From NCBI GenBank assembly GCA_035079385.1, contig JAVHKY010000052.1, forward strand, positions 11,656,001-11,720,000: 64,000 bases of DNA. Reading direction: 5' to 3'. Numbering within the stretch: position 1 is the stretch's first letter; every line of letters starts with the position of its first letter. Under the pieces are notes generated by a model. It made no database searches and was not told where the DNA came from. It worked only from the letters and a program-made list of their open reading frames with translations. This stretch comes from Aspidiotus rigidus. Lineage: Eukaryota > Arthropoda > Insecta > Hemiptera > Diaspididae. Shown piece by piece: positions 1 through 11,484 of the stretch. The translations under genes were made by a program, and so were the position numbers.

Positions 1-3000
1 GCGGATGACGCCTTTAACCATATTTGTGCGGCCTTTATGTATCCAAAATTCCGAAGTCAAGAAGGCCAGCAAAAATTTTTTCTTAGCGTGGTAGTACTTT
101 TCGTGGACACATCGGCAGTACAATTTGATGAACGACGACTTTCCAGAAACGATCAACGGGTGCTTCTTATCTAAGGAAAAAGAGGAATTAGCGATACGAC
201 CACCGACGCGTAATAAAAAATTCTCGTCGAGAAACGGATCTAACGAACGTAAAGAACTTTTCTTTTTAATAAGCGCGCCGATTTTCAAACGATCGATTTC
301 CGCAGCGAATGATTCATATTGACATAAACGAAGAATGATGTTGCGCGCATGGTCGAGTTCGGAACACGTAAAAGCGGCACTTTTTTCGCGAACTTTACTT
401 TTCCAAAACCGCGCGACTCGTACCAAACGAGCGATTGAATTTAATAAACGCGTATATGACGAAAATCTTTCTATGATTTGAGAACACGGAGCACTCGTAG
501 TACACATGAAAGTTTCATCTCTTGCTTTTCTTCTTTCCAGACATTCCCGTGTTGATAAATCAGGAATAGGGAAATAAGAATCGGCATTTTCCCTTCTTGC
601 GAATTCTGGACTATTAAACCAAATATCGTAGTTTTCGTGAAATTCAGCAGCAGACAAGCCTCGCGTTGCTAAATCCGCAGGATTAGCGTGAGTCTTAACG
701 AATCTCCAATTACGAAAAGGGATAATTTCGACGATTTTCTCCACGCGATTCTTGACGAAAGGCTTCCAATCATTTGAAGATTTCGACAACCAACACAACA
801 CTGTGGTCGAATCTGAGAATGCGGTAACCCTTTCTGTATTCACTCGCAAATCGCAGCATACTCTCTTAGCTAAATCCGCAACTAATTTCGCAGCTTGTAG
901 TTCGAGCTTTGGAATTGTCAAAGACTTAATCGGCGCGACTCGCGTTTTTGAACAGATCAATCGGCAAGAGTATTTGTTTTCGTTGTTGACATAACGAGCA
1001 TAAAGAACAGCGGAATATGCTTTCTCGCTAGCATCGCCAAATGCGAAAATAGAGTCTAGTTTATGCTCGAATGCACGACGAGGAATTCTGACGTTAACTA
1101 GAGATTGAACATTTTCAATGTAGTCGCAGAATTTTTTATTAATCTCATCAGAGGTCAAAGCATCCCATCCTTTTCCCTCTTTCCAAAAATCTTGTGAAAG
1201 TAATTTTCCTGTAATCAACACAGGTGCGAGTAATCCAAGCGGATCGAAAGTTTTAGAAATGATTGATAGCGCTACTCTACGTGACACATTGTTTTGCGTA
1301 GCGCAATAATCGAAATTGATACGTACTCCGATTTCGTCCTGATCCGGGAGCCAAGTCACACCGAGAATAACGAGCTCCCCTTGATCAAGATTGCCGTTTT
1401 CCGCTGGTTTCACCGCTCGTAGGTCCGGCGATAAGGACTCTAGAAACCGTTGGCTATTCGACGCAAATTTTCGCAGTTTAAATCCACGTTTTTGCAAAAC
1501 TGCTCGAATTTTTTCACTCAGCCTAATCATAGCTTCCTTTGACTCCGCTCCGGCGTTTACATCATCCATGTAAGTGTTGTTTTTTGTCACTTCTGCGACG
1601 TCCGGCATTTGTTCCTTGCAAGATTCTGCGATCGTTAATAGACATTTTTGAGCAATAAAGGAAGCGGAAGCCGTCCTGTACGTCAGAGTGTTTAGCACAA
1701 ATTCAATAAACGCTTCTTCCGGTGATTCTCGCCACAAGATACGCTGCAAGTCGCGATCAGAGGGGTGAACCCATATCATGCGATACATCTTTTCAATATC
1801 GCCGAGGAATACAAATACATGTAGCCGAAACGAAATTAAATTACCAAAAATATCACGTTGAATCACAGGTCCAATCATTAGAGCGTCGTTCAACGATAAT
1901 TTTCCGGCGGTTTTCGCGGACGCGTTAAAAACAACTCGTAACGGGGTTGTTGAACTCGATTCGCGAATCACCTCGCGGTGCGGTATAAAATAAGCGTTAT
2001 CACATTTATTTCGAGCGGGCGACATATGATGGAGTAAACGGTACTCATTAATAAAATCGGAATACGCACTTTTTAACTTCGGAGATAACTTTTTCTCGAT
2101 ACGCACGAGAGCATTTTCAGCTCTTTTACGAGTATTCGCGATCTCGGAACGATTACGTTTTAAAGGCAATTTCACTACGAACTTTCCGTCCTTAGCGATA
2201 GAATAATTCTCCTCAAAATGCTTTGAGCACTGCTCTTCTTCAGAAGTTAACGGTTTGAAAGAAGGTTCAGCATTCTCAATTTCCCAAAACTTCGTCAAAT
2301 TCTTATTGATGTCGTTGAGAGTGAAACCGCAGAAATTATTGGCAGTTCTGAGGGGGGCGACTCCAGATATGAGCCACCCAAATTGTGAGCGTCGAAGATT
2401 CAATGAATCAATTTTTGCTGCTCCATCCAGGATGCAATCCGAAAAATATTTCGCTCCTATGACTAAGTCCACAGAATTAATTCGGGCGTTAGGGCTACTT
2501 AAGCAGGGTTCCGCTAGCTCCAAGCCTTTTAGTTTTTTGATGATAGAGCGAGGGAAGGAGGTCTCCGCAGAATAAGATAAGCAAGAGGCAGGGACAACTG
2601 TCGCTTGAATCGTTACGTTAAAATTATTGTTTCGAGAACTAATTGTCAACTCTATAGCTTCTGTGCTCCCTATTGAGGACGTAGCAACTCCCTTTATCGA
2701 AGAGTTCGATTTAAACTTGGGAATTCTATTCTTTTCCGCAAAGATATCGGACGCTAGCGTAGGTTGAGAGCACGAGTCCAGCAATATTCTCGCTTTTCCA
2801 GTAACATTCCCACTACGAAATTTAACAAGCGCCGAAGGGAGCAAAATAAACTCATCTTCAGCAGCAAGAGAAGAGCACGAAAATGTTTGTTTAGAATTTG
2901 AACCAGTTTCTGGTTCTTTTACAGGCTTTACATTTTGCTTTTTCTCGTCGGGCTTTGTATCTTGGGGAGATTTACTTTCACATTGCGACGAACCAAAATG

Positions 3001-3876
3001 AAGAAGGTGATTATGAAGCTTACCGCAATGACATACGTGAGAGGAAGTATTCGGACATGATTTTGTAGTATGATGGCCTGTTAAGCAAACAAGACACAAC
3101 TTCTTGTTCTTTACACATTCGTATCGCTCTCGCGGAGTTTTCAGAAGAAAACTATCACAATGATAAATGGAATGGTTTTCTCTTTTACAAAGCACACAAG
3201 CTTCACTTTTTTGATTCACGGAGAAAGAAGATTTTGGTTTACCTTTTTGCGGAGGCGGTGGTGGTGATTTTGTTCTCGGTTTCTCAAACTTTTCTTCAAG
3301 GCGATCTTCAACGCAGAACATACGACCTTGAATAAATTTTTCTAAATCGTTAAACAGCGGAAAGGTTCGCGTAGCAGTTACGGAGTTTTCCCAATCTTCC
3401 GCAGTTTTTCTATCGAGTTTTTTCGCCACATAGTATGCAATAAATCGCGAGAAGGTATCATCAATTCGTTCACCAGCCGCTCTTAAACCTCGTAAGATAA
3501 CATCAACTTCATCAAGAAGATCGCGTAGTTTTGTAGGTGAACTTATCGCCTGTATATTAACAAATTGTTTAAAAAGAGTTCGTACAATAGCTCGTTTGTT
3601 ATCGTAACACGATAGGATAAGCGCCCAAGCTTCACCATAAGCTTGTTCCGTTAACGGGAAATCTCGCAATAAACGCTCAGCTTTGCCATCTTTGCAAGCT
3701 TTTTTGAGATAATGCATTTTTTGAACGGCGGATAAGTTGGCGTTATTATGAATTAAATTTTTGTACAAACCTTTAAAACTCTGATAATTCAGAATTTCAC
3801 CGTCAAATTTCGGACATGGTATCTCTTCCAATTTTGGTAGAAATACGTTATCAATGCGAAATGAGGAGTTTGGACT
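1..3876 (-). CDS. BEL/Pao retrotransposon gag-pol polyprotein, partial (runs off left edge)
   Basis: The minus strand is open without a stop for about 1,292 codons from 3876 to base 1 and continues beyond the window. Reading it gives a gag-like start, then three Cys/His clusters (about 3215-3170, 3105-3060 and 3035-3005; the middle one fits CX2CX4HX4C), a pepsin-type protease motif LLDSCSQ near 2790 (C where G is usual), a reverse transcriptase with YMDD at 1561-1572, RNase H motifs (FGDASEKAY near 1050, FSDST near 810) and, at the left edge, integrase sequence. This order (gag, PR, RT, RNase H, INT in one frame) and the motifs are those of BEL/Pao elements. It copies element RNA and integrates the cDNA. 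A TGA at 3877-3879 separates it from further gag-like sequence in the same frame up to about 3990, so the N-terminus is cut. The 5' LTR is absent at the right end, and the 3' LTR would lie outside the window. Confidence 0.88.
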
Positions 3877-3990
3877 TCAAACTTGTGACGACGTTGGGTT
3901 TACGAGAGATTCACGCGCCTTTTCACCATTGATCACTTGTTGAAACTGCTCGATTTCGGCTTTTATTGAGAATAGTGTGTCGTTGCCCGT
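1..3990 (-). mobile_element. BEL/Pao LTR retrotransposon, 5'-truncated
   Basis: Body of the element carrying the polyprotein above. Gag-like reading continues upstream of the in-frame TGA at 3877-3879 to about 3990, where it meets a plus-strand BEL/Pao pol fragment head to head. No LTR or primer-binding site is seen at the junction. Confidence 0.8.
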
Positions 3991-5499
3991 TTGAGACAGG
4001 TTTTAGAACGTTCTTCAAAAGATGTTATTAAAGCATGCGAGAAGAATTTTAAGGATCAAGAAAATTTAGGAATCATAGAGCACGCACCCGATCATACGAT
4101 ATATAAGACTCATTACGTACCCCATCAAGCTCTCTTTCAGAAGAATAAATTACGAGTTGTTTTTGATGCCTCCGCAAAGACGTCATCAGGTCACAGCCTA
4201 AAAGAACTACTTTATGCAGGTCCCAAATTATTAGGCGATCTAGTCGGCCTTGTACTCAATTTCAGACTTCATCTTATCGCCTTAATAGCAGACATCGAAA
4301 AAGCCTTCCTTCAAATGATGCTCAACGAAGTTGACCGCGACGTTACTCGCTTTTTATGGGTCAAAGATACATCAGCTCCAATTACACAAGACAACATAAT
4401 CATTTTTCGTTTTGCCAGAGTTCCATTTGGAGTAATCTCTTCTCCTTTCTTACTAAACATGTGCATCCAAGAAATTCTAACTTCAAATAACCACTGGTTA
4501 TCGCTTATTGGTAGGAAACATTTCTATTCTGATAACCTAGTTATTAGCGTCAAAGATACCGCAGCCGCCATCAATTTACACGACGCCATAAAACCAAAAT
4601 TAGCTACCGTAGGTTTCAATCTACGTGACTGGACCTCTAATGACAAAAAATTCGTAGACACAATACCCAAGTCTTCTCCAATAACATCCGAACCAATTTC
4701 TGTCTTAGGACTAGATTGGAATCGTCAAAAAGATATTCTTTCGATAAAAATTCGTAACGAACCCGAATCACAACCTGCGTCAAAACGTTCCATTCTAAAA
4801 TACGTTTCCAATATTTTTGACCCTTTAGGCTTAATTTCTCCCGCTACTCTTCCGCTAAAAATTTTAGTCCAAGATTGCTGGAAATCCAAAATCAATTGGG
4901 ATTCCGCTCTTCCTCCTCAATTCCAAGCGCGATGGATTAAACTCTGCTCGGAAGCAGAAGAAATAAAGAAAATAGAAATTCCTCGTCGTTATTGGACTTT
5001 CAATGAAGACGGTAAAATACGTTTACATATTTTTTGCGACGCATCAGCAGAAGCCTACGCTTGCGTAGCTTATCTTACTTACGCAAACGATAATGATGGA
5101 AATCTCGCATCCAGCCTAATTTTCTCCAAAGTCAGAACAGCACCTATCAAAAAGCTTTCCATTCCTCGTTTAGAATTACTAGGCGTCTTAATTGGTAAAA
5201 GAATTACCTCCTTTTTACTTACCCATCTACAGATCGAAATCAGCGAAGTGATCATATGGACAGACGCCACCACCATTTTACAGTGGCTACACTCCACATC
5301 TGTTCAACCAAAATTCGTTGAGAATAGGCTTCTCGAATTAAGAAAACCTCTAGATATTCCCTCCTTAACATCAATCCCAAAAGTAACCTTTCGTTACGTT
5401 CCAACTTCCGATTCCAATACAATCTTACATTATTGTTTTATACTTATCGTCTCCCAAATATTGAATTCAATAACCCGACGACGAACAGTCAAAAATTAG
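3976..5499 (+). pseudogene. BEL/Pao pol fragment (RT and RNase H), truncated at both ends
   Basis: The plus-strand frame opens after a TAG at 3973-3975; the first methionine-equivalent (TTG) is at 3991, so there is no real start. It encodes the middle of a BEL/Pao pol: the N-terminal RT motif LRVVFDASAKT, then LIADIEKAFLQ (RT motif A, normally AD-I-E-K), an RT active-site segment FYSDN in place of the usual YVDN/YVDD, a connection region with FDPLGLISPA, and RNase H motifs FCDASAEAY and IIWTDATT. Homology ends abruptly near 5415 just where a conserved ANPAD-type motif should follow; the last ~25 codons are unrelated. Gag, protease and integrase are missing. The sequence differs clearly from the left minus-strand element, so this is another family and not an inverted copy. 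Confidence 0.85.
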
Positions 5500-5600
5500 T
5501 CATATTATACTTCATTCATGAAAAGAAACCAGAACGCACCGTTCTAAATTCCGACAGCAATAATTCTCAAATATAAGTACAAGTATATTTCACCGTTTTT

Positions 5601-5612
5601 GCGCGGGGGGAG
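5601..5612 (+). other. Polypurine tract, putative (BEL/Pao)
   Basis: A G-rich tract gcgcggggggag immediately precedes TGTCGAAA, the arrangement expected for plus-strand DNA priming next to a 3' LTR. It lies about 100 bp after the truncated BEL pol, so it probably belongs to that element after an internal deletion. Confidence 0.5.
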
Positions 5613-6452
5613 TGTCGAAATCCTCGATTATTTACATCATCGATTATTCGACTTAGCCTAAATAGGCTAAACCATTTCTTTTCTCGACCTCCTTTCCATT
5701 AAAAATAAACGGCGTCTTATTACAACGATTCCTAAGTAATTTATTATCGATATCACTCTGGCGCCACCGAGTTGACTTCTTCGAGTCGTATCATTGTTTT
5801 TGAAATAGTAGTTTTACAAATTATTGACGTCTTATTTTCCAAAGAGTAATTATGGAAACCGAGGAGATAGTTATCGTGAGACCCGAAGAGACCATCCATT
5901 TCGTAAGTACTAGTTTTCTGATCTTTTATAAGTATTGAATCAACCAACTCCGAAAGACTTCTACGGGTTCATTGTCGTGTGCCTCCAAGTTTACACCTTT
6001 CAAATACGACTCAGACAACTTTCGTCTTCTCAGAAGATAGCTTTGGTCAAGTCGAGATTGAATCTACGTTTCTTTGAAAGCATCCTCCACTAAGCGCATC
6101 CTGACTGTTCTTCAATAACCGCCTTTTAGATTACGTTATAAGATTTTTCTGAATTAGTATTTACTCTACTAGCTGTAGACTGACGGACTTCTTTCGTTTT
6201 CTGTCCGTTAGGAACTTCAAGATAGACCATGCAAAATTCGAGAGCAACCTATATCCATAAGTATAATATTCAAAATTCATTTCGTTGTACAGATTTAGAT
6301 TTATAATTAATTATGTGAATTAAATTAATATTTGTTAACCTAAAACCGATTTTCTTTCTAAACTCCCTCAAAACTTATTGTGATTTCCCTGATAGGTCAA
6401 GTCTTCAAATCTCGTACGATCCACGGCATACCGCGAGATACAAATCACAACA
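5613..6452 (+). repeat. Probable BEL/Pao 3' LTR (solo end, right boundary uncertain)
   Basis: Sequence starts TGTCGAAA right after the polypurine tract and may end at ACAACA (6447-6452). There is no second LTR in the window to align, so the boundary and the assignment rest on position only. No ORF of note. The text just after, taggcgcgccgcaag, loosely recalls a BEL primer-binding region, but this is not proved. Confidence 0.4.
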
Positions 6453-6596
6453 GTAGGCGCGCCGCAAGGGGCTAGTATGATATATTTGGCGCGTGAACTA
6501 ATGAAAGCTGAACATACAAAGACGATTTAGAACTAATATGTGAACATCCAATTTCAAAGACTATTGTTTATAAGCCATTTTTCCAATTATATCCAT

Positions 6597-6941
6597 TTTA
6601 TTGTACATGACAGTATTAATTCATCAAATATTTAATTTCACTCTTGCACCCAGCAAGATAAGAAAACATGGGAAGGAAATCGATTATATGGTAGTAATCA
6701 AAAGTGAGAAAGAATTGAGGGGAAAAAAGTTCATTTTCAGAAGTCAATTACTCACACACTATAAATATAAACTTTTTTCCGCAAAATCCGTTTTAATTTT
6801 TCATTAATTTCATATTGATCTTTGCTCTGTATCTCTTATGGGAGCAAATTTCTCCTTTGATAAATTTGTTGCAGAATGAGAACTCTTGCCAAACAAATCG
6901 ATATCAGTCGATATTTTTGTTATCACAAATAACACAGTCCA
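6597..6941 (+). repeat. MITE family A, copy 1 (left end degraded)
   Basis: About 345 bp closely match the reverse complement of 23448-23813. The right end carries the family terminus (AATAACACAGT) and the GGGAGCAAA / TTGCCAAAC subterminal block. The left terminal repeat has diverged or been replaced. Non-coding; the short ORFs here are fortuitous. Confidence 0.7.
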
Positions 6942-6973
6942 TTACAAATAATTATAAATTTTTATTGCTTATC

Positions 6974-7327
6974 TATGGATCATGTTTTTGATGTTGAACA
7001 TTGATCGATACATCTGCAAAATATATCCTTTGCGCATAATGGCTCCCAAAATACATGCGGAGCAAAGATCATCATGTTACTAATTGAAAACAAGAGGAAA
7101 TTAAGAAATGAAAATTTGCTTTTGAAATACTTATGACCAGAATAACTGAAATATATTTGTTTCATTCTTTAAATAATATTCATTATTTTTCATTAGTGAC
7201 ATGATGATCATTGCTCCGCATGTGTTTCTTATGGGAGCCATTATTTTTGAAGGATATATTTTGGGTACTTTTTCCAACAGTGAACCAGGTGTATCGATCG
7301 ATGTTCAACATCAAAAACTTGATCCAT
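6974..7327. repeat. MITE with long terminal inverted repeats
   Basis: Left end ATGGATCATGTTTTTGATG at ~6974 is mirrored by the right end CAAAAACTTGATCCAT at ~7311-7327. Similarity continues inwards for about 100 bp (including GATCGATACA and ATGCGGAGCAA blocks). No coding capacity. Internal blocks (GGAGCAAAGATCA) resemble family A, so the two may be distant relatives. Confidence 0.75.
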
Positions 7328-7490
7328 TCTTCATTTTCAAATACTGATGCATGATCCAATGTTACAATGCTATTCTTATGGGAATCGATGTTTGCTGAAA
7401 GCTGCAGTACTGCATTTTTACTCTGTTATCAATTGACGTGACGTCAGGGTGATGAACTTTATACTTTACCTTCGACCATATAAACAGTGC

Positions 7491-7820
7491 TTTAAGCCTC
7501 GTCCACACAAGGAAGAAAAATTGAGTGAAATGCGCGCGCACCGCAATATTCTCCTGTGATACAAAAATCCCTAATGAGAGAAAAGTAGGAAAGACTAGTG
7601 TTTCGCATGCTGCTATCTGCGTGGCTGTCTGTAGGCGTATGGCGATCACGTTGTTAGTAACGCACTCTTAACGTACACACGCTACAATACTCACATTCCC
7701 CTTCGAATTCTCCCCAAGAAGATGAACATGTTTGACTTTGTTTCCACGTTTTCACCTCACATTCTCACCGAGCGTTCCAATCAGGCTCATGGGAAAATCG
7801 GCCCTGTGGACGAGGCTTTA
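7491..7820. repeat. Short-TIR MITE
   Basis: Left end TTTAAGCCTCGTCCAC (7491-7506) and right end GTGGACGAGGCTTTA (7806-7820) form ~15-bp inverted repeats around 300 bp of non-coding sequence. It abuts the next MITE directly. Confidence 0.6.
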
Positions 7821-7821
7821 T

Positions 7822-8200
7822 ACAGAAAAAATACACGTAAATATACAAAAATATAGGTCGCAGAGCGATAAATAACTGTCCACAAAGTGAATCAATTCAT
7901 TTGATTGTCATGAAATTTTTCAGAGTGTTGTGAGTGTTTGATAAAGGTCTAAAATTAATTCAGAACTCATAATATTATTTAGAACTCTTGTTATCAACGA
8001 TCAAGAAGTTGTATATTCCAAGCATTTTCAATCGTGGATGGCTTCTAGATGATTTGATAAGTTATAAGTAAATTTTAGACCTGTGTCAAACACTCATCTA
8101 ACACTCTGAAAAAATTTAATGACAATTGATTAACTTTGTGGACAGTTATTAGTCGCCCCGCGACCTATATTTGTGTATATTTACGCGTATTTTTTCTGGG
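7822..8200. repeat. MITE with ~130-bp terminal inverted repeats
   Basis: Left arm from CAGAAAAAATACACGTAAA runs to about 7955; its reverse complement, with a few substitutions, occupies about 8070-8200. Shared blocks include TATAGGTCGC, TAACTGTCCACAAAG, TTTTTCAGAGTGTT and GGTCTAAAATT. The centre is a short AT-rich loop. No ORF. Confidence 0.8.
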
Positions 8201-8372
8201 TAAAGCATACCCTTATACACGATTGAACGTAAGGTCTTCAACTTTAAGCGGAATTACCAATTAGATGCGCCCGCGTACCGATGGACGCTCGCCGCATAGA
8301 GGGGAAAGAAGTGTGTCCTTATCAGAGGCGGATTTATCAGTTGAGCCACCCTTGGCGGACAGTAAACTGCCG

Positions 8373-9948
8373 CACAGTGGTCGGAAATTGAAAAAAGGTG
8401 AACTTAATTCATTACTTCCTCGTAATAGCTCATAAAACAGTAAAGACGACTATCTGGAACGTATTTTGGTCGGTGAATTCGTTTTTACGGTCATTTTCAT
8501 GCCAACCCCTCACCAGAAGGAGCCACAAGGGGGCTCAACGCTGTTAAAATTTTGAAGTAATATTTCTCGCCTACTTCAGTGGATAAAAAGTGAGGTAGGG
8601 GGTTTTTTTAGGTCACTGAATTCATTTTTGCACTTACTTTTAAATTAACCCCTCATTAAAAGATGCCACAGGGGGCAAGCACCTTCTAAATTTTAGATAC
8701 ATAAAACTTTCTTCGTAATTTATTAGCTAAGATGCTACTTAGGGGGTTTTTTTGGTCGCTAAATTCATTTTCAAAGTTATTTTCAATGTAACCCCTCACT
8801 AAAAGGTGCCACAAGGGGTAAACACCTTCTAAATTTGAAATATATAATACTTTCTTGCTAATTCATTGAATAAAATGCCATTTAAAGTTTTCTTGGGGTA
8901 GGTAAATTCATTTTTCGATATATTTCAAAGTTACTCCTCTATGTACAGGTGCCACAGGGGGTCAACACCTCTACAGCTTCAAATACTACTTTTTTCATAA
9001 TTTGTTAGGTCAGATGTTAAAAGGCAAGATTCTTCTAAATTGCTGAAATTATTTTCCAGTTAATTTCTCCAAAATTGGTATCACAGAAGCTGGCCAATGA
9101 AAGAAAAACTTTTTTCTGTCCTCTAAAAACTATTAATGAAGCGAAGACCTAAAGCACGAGAAAAGTTGATAAATAAAAACAAAAAGAGGTTGTTAACAGA
9201 AGAGAAAAATGATAAATTATTATTTTTAAATTTCATCCAGTAATAGTCGACATAATATCAAAATAATTAAAAACACTTCGCACTAAAAACAATAAAAATA
9301 CTGAACAAAACGGAAAAATAAATTCAGTTTGACTGCTAATAAAGAATAAAATACGCAATAAGTACATCGTATGCACAATTGCAGGTCATCTAATGTTCAA
9401 AACACACGAAGAAGAAAAAAGAGTACACCTTGCGCGTTGCATTAGTGCCGCGTCAGCAGAATTCGCCATTTTGAACGAGCGTAACAGCCGGAGTGGCGGC
9501 TAGAGGCAAGCGGGAGCGGGCGAGACGGAAGGCATTGACCTCACTGAACATAACCCGACTCACCGGAACGCGACCTGACGCGACCTACTAAAGTAAATCA
9601 ATCAATTTGACATTTAGCCCCTTAAAATTGTGAGGATAGGCAACTTTACATCCATATGAGCAAATAATTTAGTATGGTGTTTTTTAATACCCTTCCTTGC
9701 AGGAATTGTGCAAAGCCTGAGCAATTCTATGAAATTACATGATTTTTCATCGCAAAAGCGATTTAGTGAATTTTTAGATTTCTGAAATTATGAGCTTGTA
9801 ATGTGGTAACACTGACACTCTGGGATTTTGCAAATGGAGGAAAAGACAAAGGGTTCTATTAGCAACCAAATTTCATTTGTTTCAAAGTCCCCCAAGAACT
9901 TTCATTTTTTGATTAAAGTTCACCTTTTTTCAATTTCCGACCACTGTG
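8373..9948. mobile_element. Non-autonomous Transib-like element (CACAGTG ends, 5-bp TSD TGCCG)
   Basis: The left end reads CACAGTGGTCGGAAATTGAA (8373-8392) and the right end is its exact mirror; identity extends about 33 bp through an A-rich AAAAAAGGTG block. Both sides carry the same five bases TGCCG (8368-8372 and 9949-9953). Heptamer-like CACAGTG ends and a GC-rich 5-bp target duplication are the known hallmarks of Transib transposons and of the RAG recombination signal. The 1,576-bp interior has no transposase, so this is a passive derivative. It contains the 143-bp array and a GC-rich stretch near 9440-9600. A different superfamily with a coincidental CACAGTG end is possible but less likely given the TSD. 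Confidence 0.72.
8400..9020 (+). repeat. 143-bp tandem repeat array, ~4 diverged units
   Basis: A block of the form CCCCTCAC-AAAAGGTGCCACA-GGGG starts at 8506, 8649, 8792 and 8935 (last copy ACTCCTC), exactly 143 bp apart each time. Units also share a GGTAGGTAAATTCATTTT-like segment and a CACCTTCTAAATTT segment. Divergence between units is substantial, so the array is old. It sits just inside the left end of the CACAGTG element. Confidence 0.85.
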
Positions 9949-9953
9949 TGCCG

Positions 9954-10750
9954 CCTCTGGTAAGAAATTTATTGCTCGCATCGCTGGCGATTTCTAAACA
10001 AAGAAAAAAAAAGGAAAGAAGCACCCCGCTGTCGAGGTGAGACGAGGGTCGGCGAATAAGACTGAGTTACTTGTGATAAGAAAAATATCCATTGAGATTG
10101 ATACAAGATGCATGAAAATAATGATAGAAAATACAGCTTTGATTTCCAGCAAGCTCCTCCTTTTTGCTAATAATAACGATCGGTACATTGTCTTTGTATT
10201 CATTGCAAAATATTCATAATTGATTTAGATGATATATTTGGCTTTATTTGGCTTATACCCCAGGCGTAAGAACCAGAACTAGAAACTAAATGTACCTTTG
10301 ACTAAAAGTTGATATAATTTAATTTTGATGATTAGTGTTCATCTAAGCTGTTCATAACTCATACTTTCCACTGAGGTATTCACGTTCCATCAAATAGAAC
10401 TACAAACTCAGATTTGAAACGAGACTAGATGAAAACACAACAATTTGCTAACATGAAATACAATCAAAATAGGTTCTGACAAAATTTTTCAGAAAGAGAT
10501 TAGAAGTAAATTTTTGAACTCCTTAAGATTAATGACTATCCTGGTCACTTCATTAAATCTGTATTTAAATTTTTTCTATTAACCATTCTCCTAGTAATAA
10601 TCACTCTCTCTCTCCATACATAAAAAGAAGGAGAAATTTTTCTCCATCTCTTACATTGGCACGGCCAGTTTAATGTTGAAAAAATATCTTTGTAAGGCCG
10701 ATCCGGACATTTGAATTTCTTATAGTAATCATAATCTTAATAGTAAATTT
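9954..10750. other. No gene recognised
   Basis: AT-rich unique-looking sequence. Short ORFs on both strands at 9994-10219 overlap each other and show no family resemblance. Near 10625-10650 there is a small hairpin GGAGAAA-tttt-TCTCC close to the 5' side of the Penelope remnant. Confidence 0.6.
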
Positions 10751-11123
10751 TTCTCTCATGTAAAAGATCCTGTTCCTCCAGGTGATTGTTCAGGTTTGGT
10801 CTACAAAATCCCCTGTTCAAATTGTGATGGCCAATATATGGGTGAAACAGGTCAACTTTTAAAAAATCGACTCAAACAACATATGTACGACATTAAAAGT
10901 AAGATGAAGAAAACGGCCTTATGTGTCCATTCCGTAGAGGAGTGCCATTCGTTCAATTTCCAGAAAGCTTCCATCCTTGGCATCGAGAAGAATATCGTCA
11001 AGAGAAAGATTATAAGGAAGCAATTGAAATAAGGAAAGAAAAGGACAGTGTGAATTTCAGATCGGACGTCAACAAGTTGAATGACACCTTCTCTCCTATA
11101 TTAAGAAGATTACATCATCGATG
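10751..11123 (+). pseudogene. Penelope-like retroelement, C-terminal GIY-YIG endonuclease remnant
   Basis: Frame 1 (about 10751-11032) reads VKDPVPPG-, then VYKIPCSNCDGQYMGETGQ, the characteristic start of the GIY-YIG nuclease domain found at the C-terminus of Penelope-like elements, followed by the expected Arg/His-containing helix. The reading then moves to another frame (to 11123), where EAIEIRK and VNFRSDVNKLND match the usual end of these proteins, so a frameshift lies near 11000-11020. The reverse transcriptase portion is missing, with stops just upstream near 10735. The nuclease nicks target DNA to prime reverse transcription in intact elements; this copy is dead. Confidence 0.82.
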
Positions 11124-11197
11124 ACTGTAGTTCCTGTTTTTTCTCGTTTTGATTCACTGTACTGTATCCAGATTTTATTTTTAATTGTACTCTCAGA

Positions 11198-11262
11198 AGT
11201 ATTTTATCCCTTGTAAAAGGAGAATGTTTTCTCCGAAACGTCGGGCATCTGTTTTTTAAAAT
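11198..11262 (+). ncRNA. Penelope 3' structure, decayed hammerhead-like motif
   Basis: Downstream of the GIY-YIG remnant a hairpin GGAGAA-tgt-TTTCTCC is followed at once by GAAACGTCGG. In Penelope elements, hammerhead ribozymes have a stem II hairpin between CUGAUGA and GAAA. Here the GAAA side and stem II are visible, but the expected CTGATGA is replaced by a poor match (CTTGTAAA), so no active ribozyme is claimed. Confidence 0.35.
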
Positions 11263-11484
11263 AAAAATCTTTATTCGATGGCAGTGCCAAAAGTTATTTG
11301 TTTTTAATGAAATACAATCATTGTAACTAGATACCAAATTCATGATCAGGATACTCAACGGTCATTCATTTTATATTTTACTCTACCTACCGCTACACCA
11401 TTCACATTGTTCAAACTAATTACAAAAATTCATATTTCATCACTCATTCTTTTCCATCGCCTTATTACAAGTAGTTCCTACATA

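Noticed and set aside
125..2575. Several plus-strand ORFs of 60-106 codons
   Set aside because: They lie opposite the 1,292-codon minus-strand BEL/Pao frame and encode no recognisable family.
6447..6475. BEL primer-binding site after the putative LTR
   Set aside because: The match is weak and no internal 5' region follows; it would imply a tandem element for which there is no other sign.
8373..8400. A complete 12-RSS (heptamer, spacer, nonamer)
   Set aside because: The heptamer is exact, but the A-rich block does not match the nonamer consensus well enough to claim a functional RSS.
8400..9020. Regularly spaced repeats resembling a CRISPR array
   Set aside because: Units are 143 bp, diverged along their whole length, in a eukaryotic transposon; there are no short exact repeats with unique spacers.
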